Positions 35,826-46,051 are shown, numbered from the stretch's first letter. The stretch: 64,000 nt of DNA from Azospirillum brasilense (GCF_005222205.1 NZ_CP032345.1:499001-563000), one strand, 5' to 3'. A program made the numbers and translations. The notes: generated by a model from the letters alone, not told the origin.

Positions 35826-36302
35826 TTAGTCGACGACGGTCACGCCACGGCGGTTCTGCGCCCAGGAGGCCTCGTTCGAGCCGAGGACCGCCGGCTTCTC
35901 CTTGCCGTAGGAGATGACCTTGACGCGCGAGGCGTTGATGCCGCCGGCGACGAGGTAGTTCTTCACCGAGTTGGCGCGACGCTCACCCAGGGCGAGGTTG
36001 TACTCGCGGGTGCCGCGCTCGTCAGCGTGGCCTTCGACGGTCACGGTGACGTTCGGGTACTGCTTCAGCCAGGAAGCCTGACGGTCCAGGGTGGCGCGAG
36101 CCTCCGGAGCCAGGTCGTAGCGGTCGAGACCGAAGAACACGCGGTCGCCGACGTTGACGACCAGGTCTTCCTGCGAGCCCGGACGGATGCTGGACTGGGT
36201 GGCGGCGCCATTGCCCGAAGCGTTGCCGGCATCCTTCGGAGCGGTTTCGCAAGCGGCAACGAGAGCGACGGCGGCGATCAGGCTCAGATACTTGATACGC
36301 AT
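35826..36302 (-). CDS. pal: Peptidoglycan-associated lipoprotein
   Basis: This is the outer-membrane lipoprotein of the Tol-Pal complex, which holds the outer membrane to peptidoglycan at division. The 158-residue product has signal and lipobox (LSLIAAVALVAAC, lipid Cys at 18), a short linker and an OmpA-like domain: VFFGLDRYDLAPEARATLDRQ, VTVEGHADERGTREYNLALGERRA with the diaminopimelate-binding Asp/Arg, and VISYGKEKPAV. AGGGGG precedes the ATG at 36302. It is the last gene before the terminator. Confidence 0.97.
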   Translation of the reverse strand: MRIKYLSLIAAVALVAACETAPKDAGNASGNGAATQSSIRPGSQEDLVVNVGDRVFFGLDRYDLAPEARATLDRQASWLKQYPNVTVTVEGHADERGTREYNLALGERRANSVKNYLVAGGINASRVKVISYGKEKPAVLGSNEASWAQNRRGVTVVD

Positions 36303-36450
36303 GCTAAATGACCCCCTAAGCGACACGATGTGTTTTGACCGGATTGTGGAGGAAGAACGCCGCCGACTTCCGCCAGACCCCGACGGAAGTACCGACCTCC
36401 GGCCTTCGTCTTGAGCGTCGTTCTTGCGCGCGCAAAATAGGGCTACTCCA

Positions 36451-37803
36451 CTAGGGAATCAAGGGCGACCATGCGGGATCGGAGCCGTCGAGCGGAGTGA
36501 TCACACGGCGTTCGTTTGCACCCGTCACGTCGATGGTGTAGAGCTTCGCGCTTCGCCCGCGGCCGTCGCCGGCCGGAACATCGCGGAAGAAGCTCAGCAC
36601 GCGGCCGTTCGGCGCCCAGGTCGGGCCTTCCACGTGGAACGACTCGGTCAGGATGCGCTCGCCGGTGCCGTCCGGACGGATCACGCCGAGCGCGAAGTTG
36701 CTGCCCCGCTGGCGGGTGAAGGCGATTAGGTCGCCGCGCGGCGACCACACCGGCGTGCCGTAGCGGCCCTCGCCGAAGGTCAGGCGCTTCGGTCCCGAGC
36801 CGTCCGCGTTCATGATGTAGAGCTGCTGGCTGCCGCCGCGGTCCGACTCGAAGACGATGCGCTGGCCGTCCGGCGAGTAGCTGGGACCGGTGTCGATGCC
36901 CGGCGAATCGGTGAGCTGGGTCTGGCGGCGGGTGCGCAGGTCCAGGGCGTAGATGTCGGTGTTGCCGTTCTGCGCCATGCTCATGATGACCTTGTTGCCG
37001 TCCGGCGAGAAGCGCGGGGCGAAGGTCATGCCGACGAAGTCGCCGAGGACTTCCTGGCGGCCGCTGTCGATGTTGAACAGGTACACGCGCGGCTTCTTGT
37101 TGAAGTACGACATGTACGTGATTTCCTGGGTCGCCGGCGAGAAGCGCGGCGTCAGGACGAGGTTCTTGCCGTCGGTCAGGAACTGATGGTTCTCACCGTC
37201 CTGGTCCATGATGGCGAGCTGCTTCTTGCGCGCGTTGGCCGGGCCGGATTCGGCCACATAGACGATGCGCGTGTCGAAGTAGCCCTCTTCGCCGGTCAGC
37301 CGCTTGTAGATGGCGTCGGCGACGATGTGGGCGATGCGGCGCCAGCTGTCGGCGGTCGCGGTGTAGCTCAGACCCTGCATGTACTGGCCGGCGGCGACGT
37401 CCCACAGGCGGAAGTCGACCTTCATGCGGCCGTCGCCCATGGCGGTGGTGTTGCCGGCGACCAGCGCCTGGGCGCCGACGGCGCGCCAGTCCTGGTAGCG
37501 CGGTTCGCCGGAGCGGAGCTGGTCGGGGGTCTGCAGGAAGCCCTTGGGGTCGAGCGGACGGAACAGGCCCGACCGCTCCAGGTCGGCGGCGACCACCTTG
37601 GAGATGTCCGAGCCGACCTGCGCCTCGCGCCCGCCGGCACCGGCGAAGCTGGTGATGGCGATCGGCAGCGGCTCGACCACGCCCTTGGTGATGTCGATTC
37701 GCACCTCGGCGCGGGCCGGGGCGGGCGCCGCGACGCCGAGGGCGAGCAGCAGGGCGCCGGCGCAACCGGCGGCCTTCAGCAGGAGCCTCGTCTTCTTCGT
37801 CAT
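36451..37803 (-). CDS. tolB: Tol-Pal system beta-propeller protein
   Basis: This periplasmic protein of 450 residues has a signal peptide ([26 protein letters not shown]), an N-terminal alpha/beta domain and a C-terminal six-blade propeller whose repeats are visible as [49 protein letters not shown] and [16 protein letters not shown]. It connects TolA and Pal. The ATG at 37803 lies three bases after the tolA stop; the upstream frame to 37851 is inside tolA. Confidence 0.97.
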   Translation of the reverse strand: MTKKTRLLLKAAGCAGALLLALGVAAPAPARAEVRIDITKGVVEPLPIAITSFAGAGGREAQVGSDISKVVAADLERSGLFRPLDPKGFLQTPDQLRSGEPRYQDWRAVGAQALVAGNTTAMGDGRMKVDFRLWDVAAGQYMQGLSYTATADSWRRIAHIVADAIYKRLTGEEGYFDTRIVYVAESGPANARKKQLAIMDQDGENHQFLTDGKNLVLTPRFSPATQEITYMSYFNKKPRVYLFNIDSGRQEVLGDFVGMTFAPRFSPDGNKVIMSMAQNGNTDIYALDLRTRRQTQLTDSPGIDTGPSYSPDGQRIVFESDRGGSQQLYIMNADGSGPKRLTFGEGRYGTPVWSPRGDLIAFTRQRGSNFALGVIRPDGTGERILTESFHVEGPTWAPNGRVLSFFRDVPAGDGRGRSAKLYTIDVTGANERRVITPLDGSDPAWSPLIP

Positions 37804-37805
37804 CG

Positions 37806-38948
37806 TCAGAACATGTCCCTCGGGTCGAAATTGAACACGAAGTAACGCCACTCTTCATACCGGGCGGGCGTGAAGTCGCCGGAGAACTCGCTGATGGGCA
37901 GGGGGCTGGCCCGCTTCACCGCGCGCAGCGCGGCGTCGGCCGATGCCCGGAAGGCCGCGTCCGACATGTAGCGGGAGCGGTACCTCTCGTTGATCGTCGC
38001 GTTGAGGACCGAACCGTCGCGGCCCAGCTCAACGATGATCTCCACCTGCATGTTCCCGGCGTCCTTGCGGCCCGGGTCGAAGTTCCAGTTCTTGCTCACC
38101 GCACCGCGGATGCCGTCGATGGCGCGCCCGGACGGCTTGAACGGCTTGTCCGGACCGTTCACCGCCTTCGCCGCCCCCGACGGCGCCGACGAGGCGGCGG
38201 CCTGCTGGGTCGGCTTGGCGTCGGCCTTGCTCTCCGAGGCCGCCGGCTTGGCCGGGGCGTTCTTCTGAACGTTCTTCAGAAGGTCGGCCAGCGCGTCGGT
38301 CTTCTCCGGCGGCTTCTCCGGCTTCTTCGGCTCGGCCTTCGGCGTCTCCGGCTTGGCCGGCTCGGGCTTCTTCGGCTCGGGCTTGGGCGGTTCCGGTTTG
38401 GCCGGTTCCGGCTTCGGCGGCTCGGGCTTCTTCGGCTCCGGCTTCGGGGGCTCGGGCTTGGGAGGCTCAGGCTTCGGCGGTTCCGGTTTGGGCGGCTCCG
38501 GCTTCGGAGGCTGCGGCTTCGGCTCCGGCTTGGGCTCGGGCGGCTTGACCACCGGCGCCGGCTCCGGATCGGGCGGCGGCGGGGGCGGTGCCGGCTTGGG
38601 CGGCGGCGGTGGTTCGCGCGCCGGGGGCGGCGGCACCTGGGCGACCTTGGGCGGCTCCGGAACCTTCGGCTCGGGCCGGGGCGGCGGCGGGGGCGGCTCG
38701 CTGGCCGGTTCCGGCGGCGCGGGGGCCGGCGGGCTCGGCTTGGCCTCGGGCACCGGCGGCTTGGGCGCCGATGGCTTGGGCTCGCCCTTGTCGACGCGCG
38801 CGGCCTGGGTCACCTCGCCCATGTCCACGATCTCGATCGGGATGGACTCGGGGATGTCCAGCTTGCGATCGCTGGGCGGCATGCCGAGCACGAACAGCGC
38901 GACCAGCGCGACGTGCAGCGTTGCCGAGGCGATCAGGGGTTTGCGCAT
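37806..38948 (-). CDS. tolA: TolA-like spanning protein with long Pro/Glu/Lys repeat
   Basis: The 380-residue inner-membrane protein begins with an N-terminal helix ([17 protein letters not shown]). From about residue 58 to 220 it has a continuous run of degenerate PEPPKP/PEPKKPE units, which would form an extended rigid rod across the periplasm in place of the Ala-rich helix of E. coli TolA. The C-terminal domain ([51 protein letters not shown]) is TolA/TonB-like. It transmits TolQR energy to TolB and Pal. Confidence 0.93.
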   Translation of the reverse strand: MRKPLIASATLHVALVALFVLGMPPSDRKLDIPESIPIEIVDMGEVTQAARVDKGEPKPSAPKPPVPEAKPSPPAPAPPEPASEPPPPPPRPEPKVPEPPKVAQVPPPPAREPPPPPKPAPPPPPPDPEPAPVVKPPEPKPEPKPQPPKPEPPKPEPPKPEPPKPEPPKPEPKKPEPPKPEPAKPEPPKPEPKKPEPAKPETPKAEPKKPEKPPEKTDALADLLKNVQKNAPAKPAASESKADAKPTQQAAASSAPSGAAKAVNGPDKPFKPSGRAIDGIRGAVSKNWNFDPGRKDAGNMQVEIIVELGRDGSVLNATINERYRSRYMSDAAFRASADAALRAVKRASPLPISEFSGDFTPARYEEWRYFVFNFDPRDMF

Positions 38949-38976
38949 GGGTCAGCCTTCAACTCGCCGTGGCGTC

Positions 38977-39459
38977 TCAGCGCTGCGCCGAGCCGCCGAC
39001 GCGCGGCCCGGTGGCGCCCGGCCCGCTGGGCATCTCGGCGACCAGCCCGACCTTCTTGAAGCCGGCGGCGCTCATGGTGCCCATCACCTCCAGCATCTTG
39101 CCGTAGGCGATCTTCGCGTCGCCGCGCACCAGGATGCGGGCGTCTGGGTTGTTGTTGGTGACGGCGATCAGCAGCGGCACCATGTTGGCCGTCTCCACCG
39201 CCGTCTCCTGCACATAGACCCGGCCGTCGGACTGGACGGTCACGAACAGCGGGTCCTTCTGCGCCTCCAGCGGGGCGGCGTTGGTCTTCGGCAGATCGAC
39301 CGGCACGCCGACGGTCAGCAGCGGCGCCGCGACCATGAAGACGATCAGCAGCACCAGCATGACGTCGATGAAGGGCGTCATGTTGATGTCGGCCATCGCG
39401 CGGTATCCGCGGCGGCGGCCCCGACCGTGGCCGCCCTTTCCTGCGAGCTGGGCTCCCAT
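38977..39459 (-). CDS. tolR: Tol-Pal system protein TolR (ExbD family)
   Basis: The 160-residue protein has one membrane helix after [19 protein letters not shown], where the Asp in FIDV is the proton-pathway residue. A periplasmic domain follows, with [19 protein letters not shown] and [20 protein letters not shown]. With TolQ it forms the proton-driven motor. The end is Gly/Pro-rich. It starts one base after the tolQ stop. Confidence 0.97.
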   Translation of the reverse strand: MGAQLAGKGGHGRGRRRGYRAMADINMTPFIDVMLVLLIVFMVAAPLLTVGVPVDLPKTNAAPLEAQKDPLFVTVQSDGRVYVQETAVETANMVPLLIAVTNNNPDARILVRGDAKIAYGKMLEVMGTMSAAGFKKVGLVAEMPSGPGATGPRVGGSAQR

Positions 39460-39460
39460 G

Positions 39461-40183
39461 TCAGGCGGCTCCCCGCTCCTCGAGGTGGCGCGACAGGATC
39501 GCCGAGAACTCGCCCGAGAAGGTCTCCAGCCGGTCGGCGTAGCGGCCGAGGTCGGTGGTGAACTTGTTGTACGAGATCACGGCGGGAATGGCGGCCACGA
39601 GACCCAGCGCCGTGGCGAACAGCGCCTCGGCGATGCCGGGGGCGACGACGGCGAGGCTGGTGTTGCCCGAGGCGGCGATGGAGGTGAAGGAGTTCATGAT
39701 GCCCCACACCGTGCCGAACAGGCCGATGAAGGGAGCCGTCGAACCGACCGACGCCAGGAAGGTCATGTAGCGTTCGGCGCGCAGCATCTCGCGCCCGATG
39801 GTCACCGACATGACGCGCTCGACCCGCTGCTGCAGCGAGCCCTTCATGGAACCGATGCCGCGGTCGGCGGCGTGGCGCCACTCGCGCATGCCGGCGGCGA
39901 AGGTCGCCGACATCGGATCGCTCGGGTTCTGCCCGATGCGGTCGTACAGCGCGTCCAGCGAGCCGCCGGACCAGAAGCTCTCCTCGAAGGCGTCCGCCTG
40001 CGCGTTCAGGCGGCGGATGCGCATCAGCTTCTCGATGATGATGGCCCAGCACCACACCGAGGCAACCAGCAGCATCAGCATCACGACCTTGACGATCAGG
40101 TCGGCCTGCCAGAACAGGCCCCACATCGTGATGTCGTGAGCCTTCGCCGCGGCCCCGACCACCTGGGCGGAATTCAGATCCAT
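39461..40183 (-). CDS. tolQ: Tol-Pal system proton channel TolQ
   Basis: The 240-residue MotA/TolQ/ExbB protein has three membrane helices. The first is at about 25-50 ([24 protein letters not shown]). The conserved core [25 protein letters not shown] and the [22 protein letters not shown] stretch line the channel. It works with TolR in the inner membrane. It starts five bases after the ybgC stop. Confidence 0.97.
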   Translation of the reverse strand: MDLNSAQVVGAAAKAHDITMWGLFWQADLIVKVVMLMLLVASVWCWAIIIEKLMRIRRLNAQADAFEESFWSGGSLDALYDRIGQNPSDPMSATFAAGMREWRHAADRGIGSMKGSLQQRVERVMSVTIGREMLRAERYMTFLASVGSTAPFIGLFGTVWGIMNSFTSIAASGNTSLAVVAPGIAEALFATALGLVAAIPAVISYNKFTTDLGRYADRLETFSGEFSAILSRHLEERGAA

Positions 40184-40188
40184 CGCAG

Positions 40189-40668
40189 TCAGTCTCGCTT
40201 CTGCCTTTTGTACAAATCGATGAGCGCCTCGCGGACCGGCGCCGGAAGGCGCGCGGGACGTCCGGCCCGGTTACCGGCCAAATTGATCATCGCCAGCTGA
40301 ATCACCGCCCGCGCGAGGTCACGGCCGTCGCGACGGACAAGTTGTGCAACTGCGAAGGAGGCACCGCCGGTATCGGTGATTCGCGTCACCACTTCAAGCG
40401 TATCCTCGAGCTTTGCGGGAGCGACAAAATCGATCTCCGCCCGTCGTACCGCAAATGACACACCGTCGCTTTCGGCAAGCCCGGCGTTGGTGAATCCGGT
40501 CAGCCGCAGCATCTCGGTGCGCGCCCGCTCGAAGAAGCGCAGGTAGTTGGCGTGATAGACCAGACCCCCGGCGTCCGTGTCCTCGTAGTAGACCCGCAAG
40601 CGCAGCCTGTGCTGCGCGTTCTCGTCAAACCAGCCCGAAAGATTCGCCATCCCGGTACGGTCAGACAT
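40189..40668 (-). CDS. ybgC: Tol-Pal-associated acyl-CoA thioesterase
   Basis: The 159-residue hot-dog-fold thioesterase contains the active-site motif [26 protein letters not shown], split here as YYEDTDAGG and [16 protein letters not shown], at about residues 27-52. It hydrolyses acyl-CoA in the cytosol and is linked genetically with tolQRAB. Its ATG lies within the last eight bases of ruvB, so translation is probably coupled. Confidence 0.94.
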   Translation of the reverse strand: MSDRTGMANLSGWFDENAQHRLRLRVYYEDTDAGGLVYHANYLRFFERARTEMLRLTGFTNAGLAESDGVSFAVRRAEIDFVAPAKLEDTLEVVTRITDTGGASFAVAQLVRRDGRDLARAVIQLAMINLAGNRAGRPARLPAPVREALIDLYKRQKRD

Positions 40669-41752
40669 CGCCGTCCTCCGGGTCCGGGTTGGCCTCCGAC
40701 AGCCGGTCCAGCAGGTCGAACTGACGGGTCGGCGCCGACGGCGGGTTGAGGCCCAGATAGCGGAAGCCCTGGTCGGTCAGCATGCGCCCGCGCGGGGTGC
40801 GCTGCAGGAAGCCCTGCTGGATCAGGTAGGGTTCCACCACCTCCTCCAGCACGTCGCGCTGCTCGCCGAGTGCCGCGCCCAGCGTGTCCACGCCCACCGG
40901 GCCGCCGCCGTAATTGTTGGCGATGATGCCCAGATAGCGCCGGTCCATGCTGTCGAGGCCGAGCCGGTCGACCTCCAGCCGGGTCAGGGCGGCGTCGGCG
41001 ATCCGGGCGTCCACCTCCGGCACGCCGGCCACCGCGGCGAAATCGCGCACCCGGCGCAGCAGGCGCCCCGACACGCGCGGCGTTCCGCGCGAGCGGTTGG
41101 CGATCTCCCGCGCCCCTTCCGGGGTGATGAGCATGTTGAGCACGCCCGCGGCGCGGCGGACGATCAGCTCCAACTCGTCCGGCTCGTAGAACTGCAGCCG
41201 CACGGGAATGCCGAACCGTTCGCGCAGCGGGCGCGTGATCAGGCCGGACCGGGTGGTGGCGCCGACCAGCGTGAAGGGCGGCAGGTCGATCCGGATGGAC
41301 CGCGCCGACGGGCCTTCGCCGATGATGAGGTCGAGCTGGAAATCCTCCATGGCGGGATAGAGCACCTCTTCCACGGCGGGATTAAGGCGATGGATCTCGT
41401 CGATGAAGAGGACGTCGTGCGGCTGCAGGTTGGTCAGCAGCGCGGCGAGGTCGCCGGCCCGCGCAATGACCGGGCCGGAGGTCGCGCGGAAGCCCACCCC
41501 CAGCTCGCGCGAAACGATCTGGGCCAGCGTCGTCTTGCCCAGGCCGGGCGGGCCGAACAGCAGCACATGGTCCAGCGCCTCCCCGCGCGCGCGGGCGGCC
41601 TGGATGAAGATCGACAGGTTCTCGCGCGCCTGCCGCTGGCCGATGAACTCGGCGAGCGAGAGCGGGCGGATCGAGGCTTCGCCGGAGTCGCCGGCACCCC
41701 GCCCCGGCTGCACCAGCCGGTCGGGATCGGAGCCGTTCTGGTCGGCGGTCAT
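40661..41752 (-). CDS. ruvB: Holliday junction branch migration helicase RuvB
   Basis: The 363-residue AAA+ motor has Walker [16 protein letters not shown], Walker [12 protein letters not shown], sensor 1 [20 protein letters not shown] and a C-terminal winged helix with [14 protein letters not shown] and [15 protein letters not shown]. It drives branch migration with RuvA. It overlaps ruvA by four bases and ybgC by eight. Confidence 0.98.
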   Translation of the reverse strand: MTADQNGSDPDRLVQPGRGAGDSGEASIRPLSLAEFIGQRQARENLSIFIQAARARGEALDHVLLFGPPGLGKTTLAQIVSRELGVGFRATSGPVIARAGDLAALLTNLQPHDVLFIDEIHRLNPAVEEVLYPAMEDFQLDLIIGEGPSARSIRIDLPPFTLVGATTRSGLITRPLRERFGIPVRLQFYEPDELELIVRRAAGVLNMLITPEGAREIANRSRGTPRVSGRLLRRVRDFAAVAGVPEVDARIADAALTRLEVDRLGLDSMDRRYLGIIANNYGGGPVGVDTLGAALGEQRDVLEEVVEPYLIQQGFLQRTPRGRMLTDQGFRYLGLNPPSAPTRQFDLLDRLSEANPDPEDGDV

Positions 41753-42378
41753 TGGCTGAGTTCCTTAAGGCCATGGCGGATCAGCTCCGACACGCCGGCC
41801 CCGTCGCCCAGCTTGCGCCCGGCGGCCACGACGGCGCCGAACGCCTCCGACCGCCCGTAGCCGAGGTTGACGAGGGCCGAGACGGCGTCCGCCATGACCA
41901 TGTTGTCGGGGCCGCCCGCCGCCGGCGCCGCCTTGCCGCCCGCCGCCGGAGCGGCGGAGGCCGAGGCGCCGAGGGTGAGGTTGCCCACCTTGTCCTTCAA
42001 CTCGTTGACGATGCGCGCGGCCACCTTCGGCCCCACGCCGTCGGCGCGGGTGAGCGCCGTCTTGTCCTGCGCGGCGATGGCGCGGGTGAGCTGGTCGGGA
42101 TCGAGCACGCCGAGAATCGACAGGGCGAGGCGCGAGCCGACGCCCTGAATGGTGGTCAGCAGCCGGAACCAATCGCGCTCGCCGGCATCGGCGAAGCCGT
42201 AGAGGGTGATCCGGTCGTCGCGAATGAAGGTCTCGACGACCAGCGCCCGCCGCTCCCCCACCGCCATGCGCGACAGCGTGCGGTTGGAGCAGGCGACCTG
42301 ATAGCCGACCCCGTTGACGTCCACCACCACCCAGTCGGTCCCGACCGAATCCACGACACCGGTGAGTTTGGCGATCAT
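41749..42378 (-). CDS. ruvA: Holliday junction DNA helicase subunit RuvA
   Basis: The 209-residue protein has an N-terminal OB fold ([26 protein letters not shown]), tandem helix-hairpin-helix motifs ([42 protein letters not shown]), an Ala/Gly linker and domain III ([21 protein letters not shown]) that binds RuvB. Its start overlaps the DUF559 gene by four bases, so that inserted gene now precedes it in the operon instead of ruvC. Confidence 0.97.
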   Translation of the reverse strand: MIAKLTGVVDSVGTDWVVVDVNGVGYQVACSNRTLSRMAVGERRALVVETFIRDDRITLYGFADAGERDWFRLLTTIQGVGSRLALSILGVLDPDQLTRAIAAQDKTALTRADGVGPKVAARIVNELKDKVGNLTLGASASAAPAAGGKAAPAAGGPDNMVMADAVSALVNLGYGRSEAFGAVVAAGRKLGDGAGVSELIRHGLKELSQ

Positions 42379-42833
42379 GGAAGTGACTCCCTGCCGGACG
42401 GCTGGCGCCGCAGAATGGTTGTTTCGTCGAGGCGGGCCTTGATCGTTTCAAGGACCCCGTCCAGGTTCTCGTTCAATTCGTTGTTCCAGAAGCGCAGCAC
42501 GCGGAAACCCGCCTGCTCCAGCATGCGGGTCCGGCGCTGGTCCTGTTCGACGCGATCCGCATGCTGTCCACCGTCCAGTTCGATGACCAGACGGTGGTCG
42601 TGGGCCACGAAGTCCACCGTAAAACCCAATATCGGTTCCTGACGGCGGAATTTCGCCCCCATCTGGGCGTTCCGCAGCCGCTGCCACAGCAACTTTTCGA
42701 CGTCCGTGGAATCACGCCGCAACTGACGTGCCCGAACGGTCTGAACCTCGGACGACTTCTTTTGCGCCAGGACTCCCCACTCCCCCTCTCCCCCCAGGGG
42801 AGAGGGTTGGGGTGAGGGGGTAACGCCGCCCAT
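42375..42833 (-). CDS. DUF559 (Vsr/restriction-endonuclease-like) protein inserted between ruvC and ruvA
   Basis: The 152-residue protein has the DUF559 core: [51 protein letters not shown] (the nuclease-like Asp and Glu, DFxxxxxxLVIELDG) and [23 protein letters not shown]. Such genes often travel with GC-rich palindromic repeats. Here the first 20 residues ([16 protein letters not shown]) are translated repeat, so the true start may be further in; ATG 42833 is the only ATG upstream of the core. It overlaps ruvA by four bases and shares over 350 bases, in another frame, with the extended ruvC. The biological role is unknown. Confidence 0.85.
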   Translation of the reverse strand: MGGVTPSPQPSPLGGEGEWGVLAQKKSSEVQTVRARQLRRDSTDVEKLLWQRLRNAQMGAKFRRQEPILGFTVDFVAHDHRLVIELDGGQHADRVEQDQRRTRMLEQAGFRVLRFWNNELNENLDGVLETIKARLDETTILRRQPSGRESLP

Positions 42834-43429
42834 TTTGCCGCGCGCCAGGAGTTGCGCCCCCTCACCCTTCCCTCTCCCCGGGGGGAGAGGGAAGACGCCG
42901 GTGTCCAGGACAGAAGGGACTGTCGGTGATGCGCGTGGCAGATCGCCACGGCGAGCGCGTCCGCGGCGTCCGGGGTGGTGATGGCGCAGCCGGGAAGCAG
43001 CAGGCGCACCATGGCCTGCACCTGAGTCTTGTCGGCCCGGCCCTGCCCCACCACGGCCTTCTTCACCATGTTGTTGGCGTACTCGGCCACCGACAGCCCG
43101 GCCAACGCCGGAACCAGCAGGGCCACCGCCCGCGCCTGCCCCAGCTTCAGCGTGGAGACCGCGTTGCTGTTGACGAAGGTCTCCTCCACCGCCGCCTCGT
43201 CGGGGCGGTAGCGCTCCAGCACTTCGGTCAGCGCCTCGTGAAGCTGGCAGAGCCGCTCGGCGAGCGGACGGCCGTCGTCGGAATGGACGGCGCCGTCCGC
43301 CACATGGGTCAGCCGGTTGCCGGACACGTCGATGACGCCCCAGCCGGTGTGGCGGAGGCCGGGGTCCAGCCCCAACAGGCGTACGGGCGGCTGTTGCGCC
43401 GCCCCGCTCCTTCCGGCCTGCCCAAGCAC
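42473..43429 (-). CDS. ruvC: Crossover junction endodeoxyribonuclease RuvC with out-of-frame C-terminal extension
   Basis: The Holliday junction resolvase core covers residues 16-175. [14 protein letters not shown] has D22, [11 protein letters not shown] has E82/E83, [19 protein letters not shown] is conserved, and [17 protein letters not shown] has D154 and D157, giving the catalytic carboxylates. Normal RuvC ends here (about 170-185 residues). In this genome the frame runs on for about 140 codons through a palindromic repeat (translated [12 protein letters not shown]) and then through the DUF559 gene in a different frame. The tail is therefore a product of insertion and is unlikely to be functional. 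It follows yebC by 29 bases. Confidence 0.9.
   Translation of the reverse strand: MLGQAGRSGAAQQPPVRLLGLDPGLRHTGWGVIDVSGNRLTHVADGAVHSDDGRPLAERLCQLHEALTEVLERYRPDEAAVEETFVNSNAVSTLKLGQARAVALLVPALAGLSVAEYANNMVKKAVVGQGRADKTQVQAMVRLLLPGCAITTPDAADALAVAICHAHHRQSLLSWTPASSLSPRGEGRVRGRNSWRAAKWAALPPHPNPLPWGERGSGESWRKRSRPRFRPFGHVSCGVIPRTSKSCCGSGCGTPRWGRNSAVRNRYWVLRWTSWPTTTVWSSNWTVDSMRIASNRTSAGPACWSRRVSACCASGTTN
42784..42891. repeat. Inverted pair of GC-rich palindromes in ruvC/DUF559
   Basis: CCCTCTCCCC/GGGGAGAGGG hairpins occur at 42784-42806 and 42870-42891. They are flanked inward by GGGGTGAGGG (42810) and CCCCTCACCC (42858), so the two halves mirror one another about a 40-base centre. The element overlaps the end of the ruvC core and the start of the DUF559 frame. 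It is the same type as those at 61.6 and 63.1 kb. Confidence 0.85.
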
Positions 43430-43458
43430 CCCGGTTCCCTCCGCTCCGCGGCCTGAGA

Positions 43459-44211
43459 TCAGGCCGTCAGCTTCTGCATCAGCTCGTCGGAGATGTCGAA
43501 GTTGCCTTCGACGGTCTGGACGTCGTCGTTGTCCTCCAGCACGTCCAGCAGCTTCAGCAGGCTGGCGGCGGCGTCCTCGGACGGGGCCACGGTGTTCAGC
43601 GGCTTCCAGGTCAGGCGCGCGCTCTCCGCACCGCCGAACTTGGCCTCCAGCGCGTCGCGCACGACCGCGAAGTTCTCCACCGTCGTGGTGACTTCATGGC
43701 CGTTCTCGTCGGACGCCACGTCCTCGGCGCCGGCTTCCAGAGCCACCTCGAACACGGCATCCGCCGCCGCCGCCGCGGCCGGGTAGTAGATGGCGCCGAC
43801 GCGGCTGAACATGAAGCTGACCGAGTTCGTCTCACCCAGCGAGCCGCCGTACTTGGTGAAGGCGGAGCGCACTTCCGAAGCGGTGCGGTTGCGGTTGTCG
43901 GTCAGCGCGTCGACGATCAGCGCGACGCCGCCGGGGCCGTAGCCCTCGTACCGCACCTCTTCGTAGTTCGCGTCATCGCCGCCACCCGGCGTGCCCTGCT
44001 TGATCGCGCGGTCGATGCGGTCGCGCGGCATGTTCTGCGTGCGGGCCGCGGTGATCGCGGCGCGCAGGCGCGGGTTGGCCGCCGGGTCCGGCAGGCCGCC
44101 CTTGGCCGCCACGGTGATCTCGCGGGCGAGCTTGTTGAAGATCTTCGACCGCTTGGCGTCCTGCGCGCCCTTGCGGTGCATGATGTTCTTGAATTGGCTA
44201 TGACCGGCCAT
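43459..44211 (-). CDS. yebC: YebC/PmpR-family transcriptional/translation regulator
   Basis: The 250-residue protein begins [20 protein letters not shown] and has the three-domain YebC layout ([49 protein letters not shown]). Family members act as DNA-binding regulators or, in more recent work, as ribosome-associated factors that relieve stalling. It stands at the head of the ruvC-tol operon, as in many alphaproteobacteria. Confidence 0.97.
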   Translation of the reverse strand: MAGHSQFKNIMHRKGAQDAKRSKIFNKLAREITVAAKGGLPDPAANPRLRAAITAARTQNMPRDRIDRAIKQGTPGGGDDANYEEVRYEGYGPGGVALIVDALTDNRNRTASEVRSAFTKYGGSLGETNSVSFMFSRVGAIYYPAAAAAADAVFEVALEAGAEDVASDENGHEVTTTVENFAVVRDALEAKFGGAESARLTWKPLNTVAPSEDAAASLLKLLDVLEDNDDVQTVEGNFDISDELMQKLTA

Positions 44212-44411
44212 GCGTCGAACGAGCCCCAGATGGATTCAAAGATACAAGGTCTTGTGAAACAGCTTAATAAGCGGTGGGACACATGTACCAGCCTTTGTGC
44301 GCCACCGCACGCCTTCGGCGCCGGAGACGACACCTACCCATATAGAAAGTCAATATGGCAGTATTGGGGCGCCCCTTTTGCGCCGCGCGGGGGCCCGACC
44401 GGCGCCGCCGC

Positions 44412-45233
44412 TCAGCCCCGGACCGGCATGGACTGGCTCAGCCGCCCGCCGAGACGCACCGGCTGGATGCTGGTGGCGAGACCGGTGCGGTCGTCCGTCT
44501 CGACATAGCAGCCGCAGACGGTGGCCTCACCTTCCGCCGGGCTCAGCCGCTCGGTGGGCAGCTTGCGGATCAGCTTGGCCATGGCGACTTCCTTCTTCAT
44601 GCCGATGGCGCTGTCGTAGTCGCCGCACATGCCGGCGTCGGTCAGATAGGCGGTGCCACCCTTCATCACCACATGGTCCGCCGTCGGGACATGGCTGTGC
44701 GTGCCGACCACCAGCGAGGCGCGGCCGTCGCAGAAATGGCCCATGATCATCTTCTCGCTGGTCGCCTCGCCATGGACGTCGACCAGGATGGCGTCGGCGC
44801 CGTTGGGACCCAGCCGGTGGGCGCGCAGCACCCGGTCCACCGCGGCGAAGGGGTCGTCCAGCGGGTCCATGAACAGGCGCAGCATCACGTTCATGACCAG
44901 CACCTTGCGTCCGCCCCGCGCCTGCAGCAGCACGAAGCCGCGCCCCGGCGTGCCTTCCGGGTAGTTCAGCGGGCGGATGATGCGCGGCTGCTGGTCGATC
45001 GCCGCCACCAGCTCCTTCTGGTCCCAGCTGTGGTTGCCCAGCGTCACCACGTCCACGCCGGCGGCAAAGAACTCCTCGGCGATCTTCACGGTGATGCCGA
45101 AGCCGCCGGCGGCGTTCTCGCCGTTGACCACGGTCAGGTCGGGGTCCAGCCGGTCGCGCAGCATCGGCATGTGCGCGATCACCGCGTCGCGTCCCGTCCG
45201 CCCCACCACGTCACCGAGAAACAAAAGCCGCAT
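44412..45233 (-). CDS. YmdB-type metallophosphoesterase (TIGR00282 family)
   Basis: The 273-residue protein has the full set of metallophosphoesterase motifs: MRLLFLGDVVGRTGRD, VNGENAAGGFG, TLGNHSWDQKE, LVDVHGEATSEK and VGTHSHVPTADH. The family hydrolyses 2',3'-cyclic nucleotides and is connected with RNA turnover and signalling in Bacillus. The ATG at 45233 gives the canonical start; a frame of three extra codons begins at 45242. It follows the cyclo-ligase by 12 bases. Confidence 0.93.
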   Translation of the reverse strand: MRLLFLGDVVGRTGRDAVIAHMPMLRDRLDPDLTVVNGENAAGGFGITVKIAEEFFAAGVDVVTLGNHSWDQKELVAAIDQQPRIIRPLNYPEGTPGRGFVLLQARGGRKVLVMNVMLRLFMDPLDDPFAAVDRVLRAHRLGPNGADAILVDVHGEATSEKMIMGHFCDGRASLVVGTHSHVPTADHVVMKGGTAYLTDAGMCGDYDSAIGMKKEVAMAKLIRKLPTERLSPAEGEATVCGCYVETDDRTGLATSIQPVRLGGRLSQSMPVRG

Positions 45234-45245
45234 CGTCCCCAACCT

Positions 45246-45839
45246 TCAGTGCGTAAAGCGGAGCGTCTCGCGCTCCGTCAGAATCCAATCCAGCCGCTCG
45301 TCGTGCGCCCCATGGGGCACCGCGTCCATCTCCTGCACGGCGAAGGCCATGCCGACCGCCAGGACGGGACGGATCGCACGCAAAGCGTCCAGCGTCCGGT
45401 CGTAATAGCCGGCGCCGTAGCCCAGCCGGTGCCCGCTGCGGTCGAAGGCCAGCATCGGCACCAGCAGCACCGCCGGAACCACCTCGGGCCGGTCGGCGCC
45501 CGGCTCCTGGATGCCGTAGCGGCCGGCGGCCAGCGGCAGCACGGGGTCCCAGTCGCGGAAGGTCAACGCCTGCCCGCGCGGCCCGGACACCGGAAGCGCG
45601 ATGGAGCGCCCGCCCGTCTTAAGATGGAGCAGCAGAGGCCGCGCGTCGAGTTCCGAACCGAGCGGCCAGTAACCGGCGATCGGGCCATCGGGGACGAGCC
45701 CCGGCCGGACCAGCTCCTCCAGGAAGCGCTCGCGCAGGGCATCCGCGGCAAAAGCGCGCATCTGGTCGTCGCTGAGGGAGTCGCGCCGGGCGCGCGCCTG
45801 GGCTCGGGCGGCGTCCTTGGCCGCGCGCGGGTCGGTCAT
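45246..45839 (-). CDS. fau: 5-formyltetrahydrofolate cyclo-ligase
   Basis: The 197-residue ATP-dependent enzyme converts 5-formyl-THF to 5,10-methenyl-THF. Motifs are IAGYWPLGSELDARPLLLHL, PGADRPEVVPAVLLVPMLAFD and GHRLGYGAGYYDRTLDALR (the conserved GYGxGYYD). The start at ATG 45839 removes a 68-codon upstream extension that is really 6S RNA sequence. The gene is directly downstream of 6S RNA, as in E. coli (ssrS-ygfA). Confidence 0.94.
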   Translation of the reverse strand: MTDPRAAKDAARAQARARRDSLSDDQMRAFAADALRERFLEELVRPGLVPDGPIAGYWPLGSELDARPLLLHLKTGGRSIALPVSGPRGQALTFRDWDPVLPLAAGRYGIQEPGADRPEVVPAVLLVPMLAFDRSGHRLGYGAGYYDRTLDALRAIRPVLAVGMAFAVQEMDAVPHGAHDERLDWILTERETLRFTH

Positions 45840-45877
45840 CGTCGCTTGGGAACGTCGCGGAAAATCAGGGGAGAGGC

Positions 45878-46041
45878 GGAAGGTGCCGCCTTGGCCGTTG
45901 GCATTGCTTATCCTCCATGACCTGCAGAGCAGGTGGGCGCCGTGTAACCGGACCAGGGTCCGGACAGGGACAGCTCCCGAGAGTCTAAGATTATCGGCCC
46001 TGGGGATTATTGCGACCTGACGAACCAGGCAGCGACCTTCC
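45878..46041 (-). ncRNA. ssrS: 6S RNA (SsrS)
   Basis: Between zapA and the formyl-THF cyclo-ligase gene lies the usual 6S locus. On the minus strand the ends pair: GGAAGGT at 46041-46035 with ACCTTCC at 45884-45878, followed by GCCTGG against CCAAGGC. Inside are GTCCGGACCCTGGTCCGG-type helices and the central region CGCCCACCTG...CAGGTCATGGAGG, resembling the bubble that mimics open promoter DNA. 6S RNA binds sigma-70 RNA polymerase in stationary phase. The ends are approximate. Confidence 0.85.
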
Positions 46042-46051
46042 AAGAGCTAAC

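Noticed and set aside
37990-39561. Long Gly/Ser-rich plus-strand frame opposite tolA
   Set aside because: It is the complement of the Pro/Glu/Lys repeat of tolA. The Gly-Ser composition is a reverse-strand artefact of GC-rich codons.
45840-46043. Longer start for the formyl-THF cyclo-ligase
   Set aside because: The additional 68 codons read through the 6S RNA and lack family similarity.
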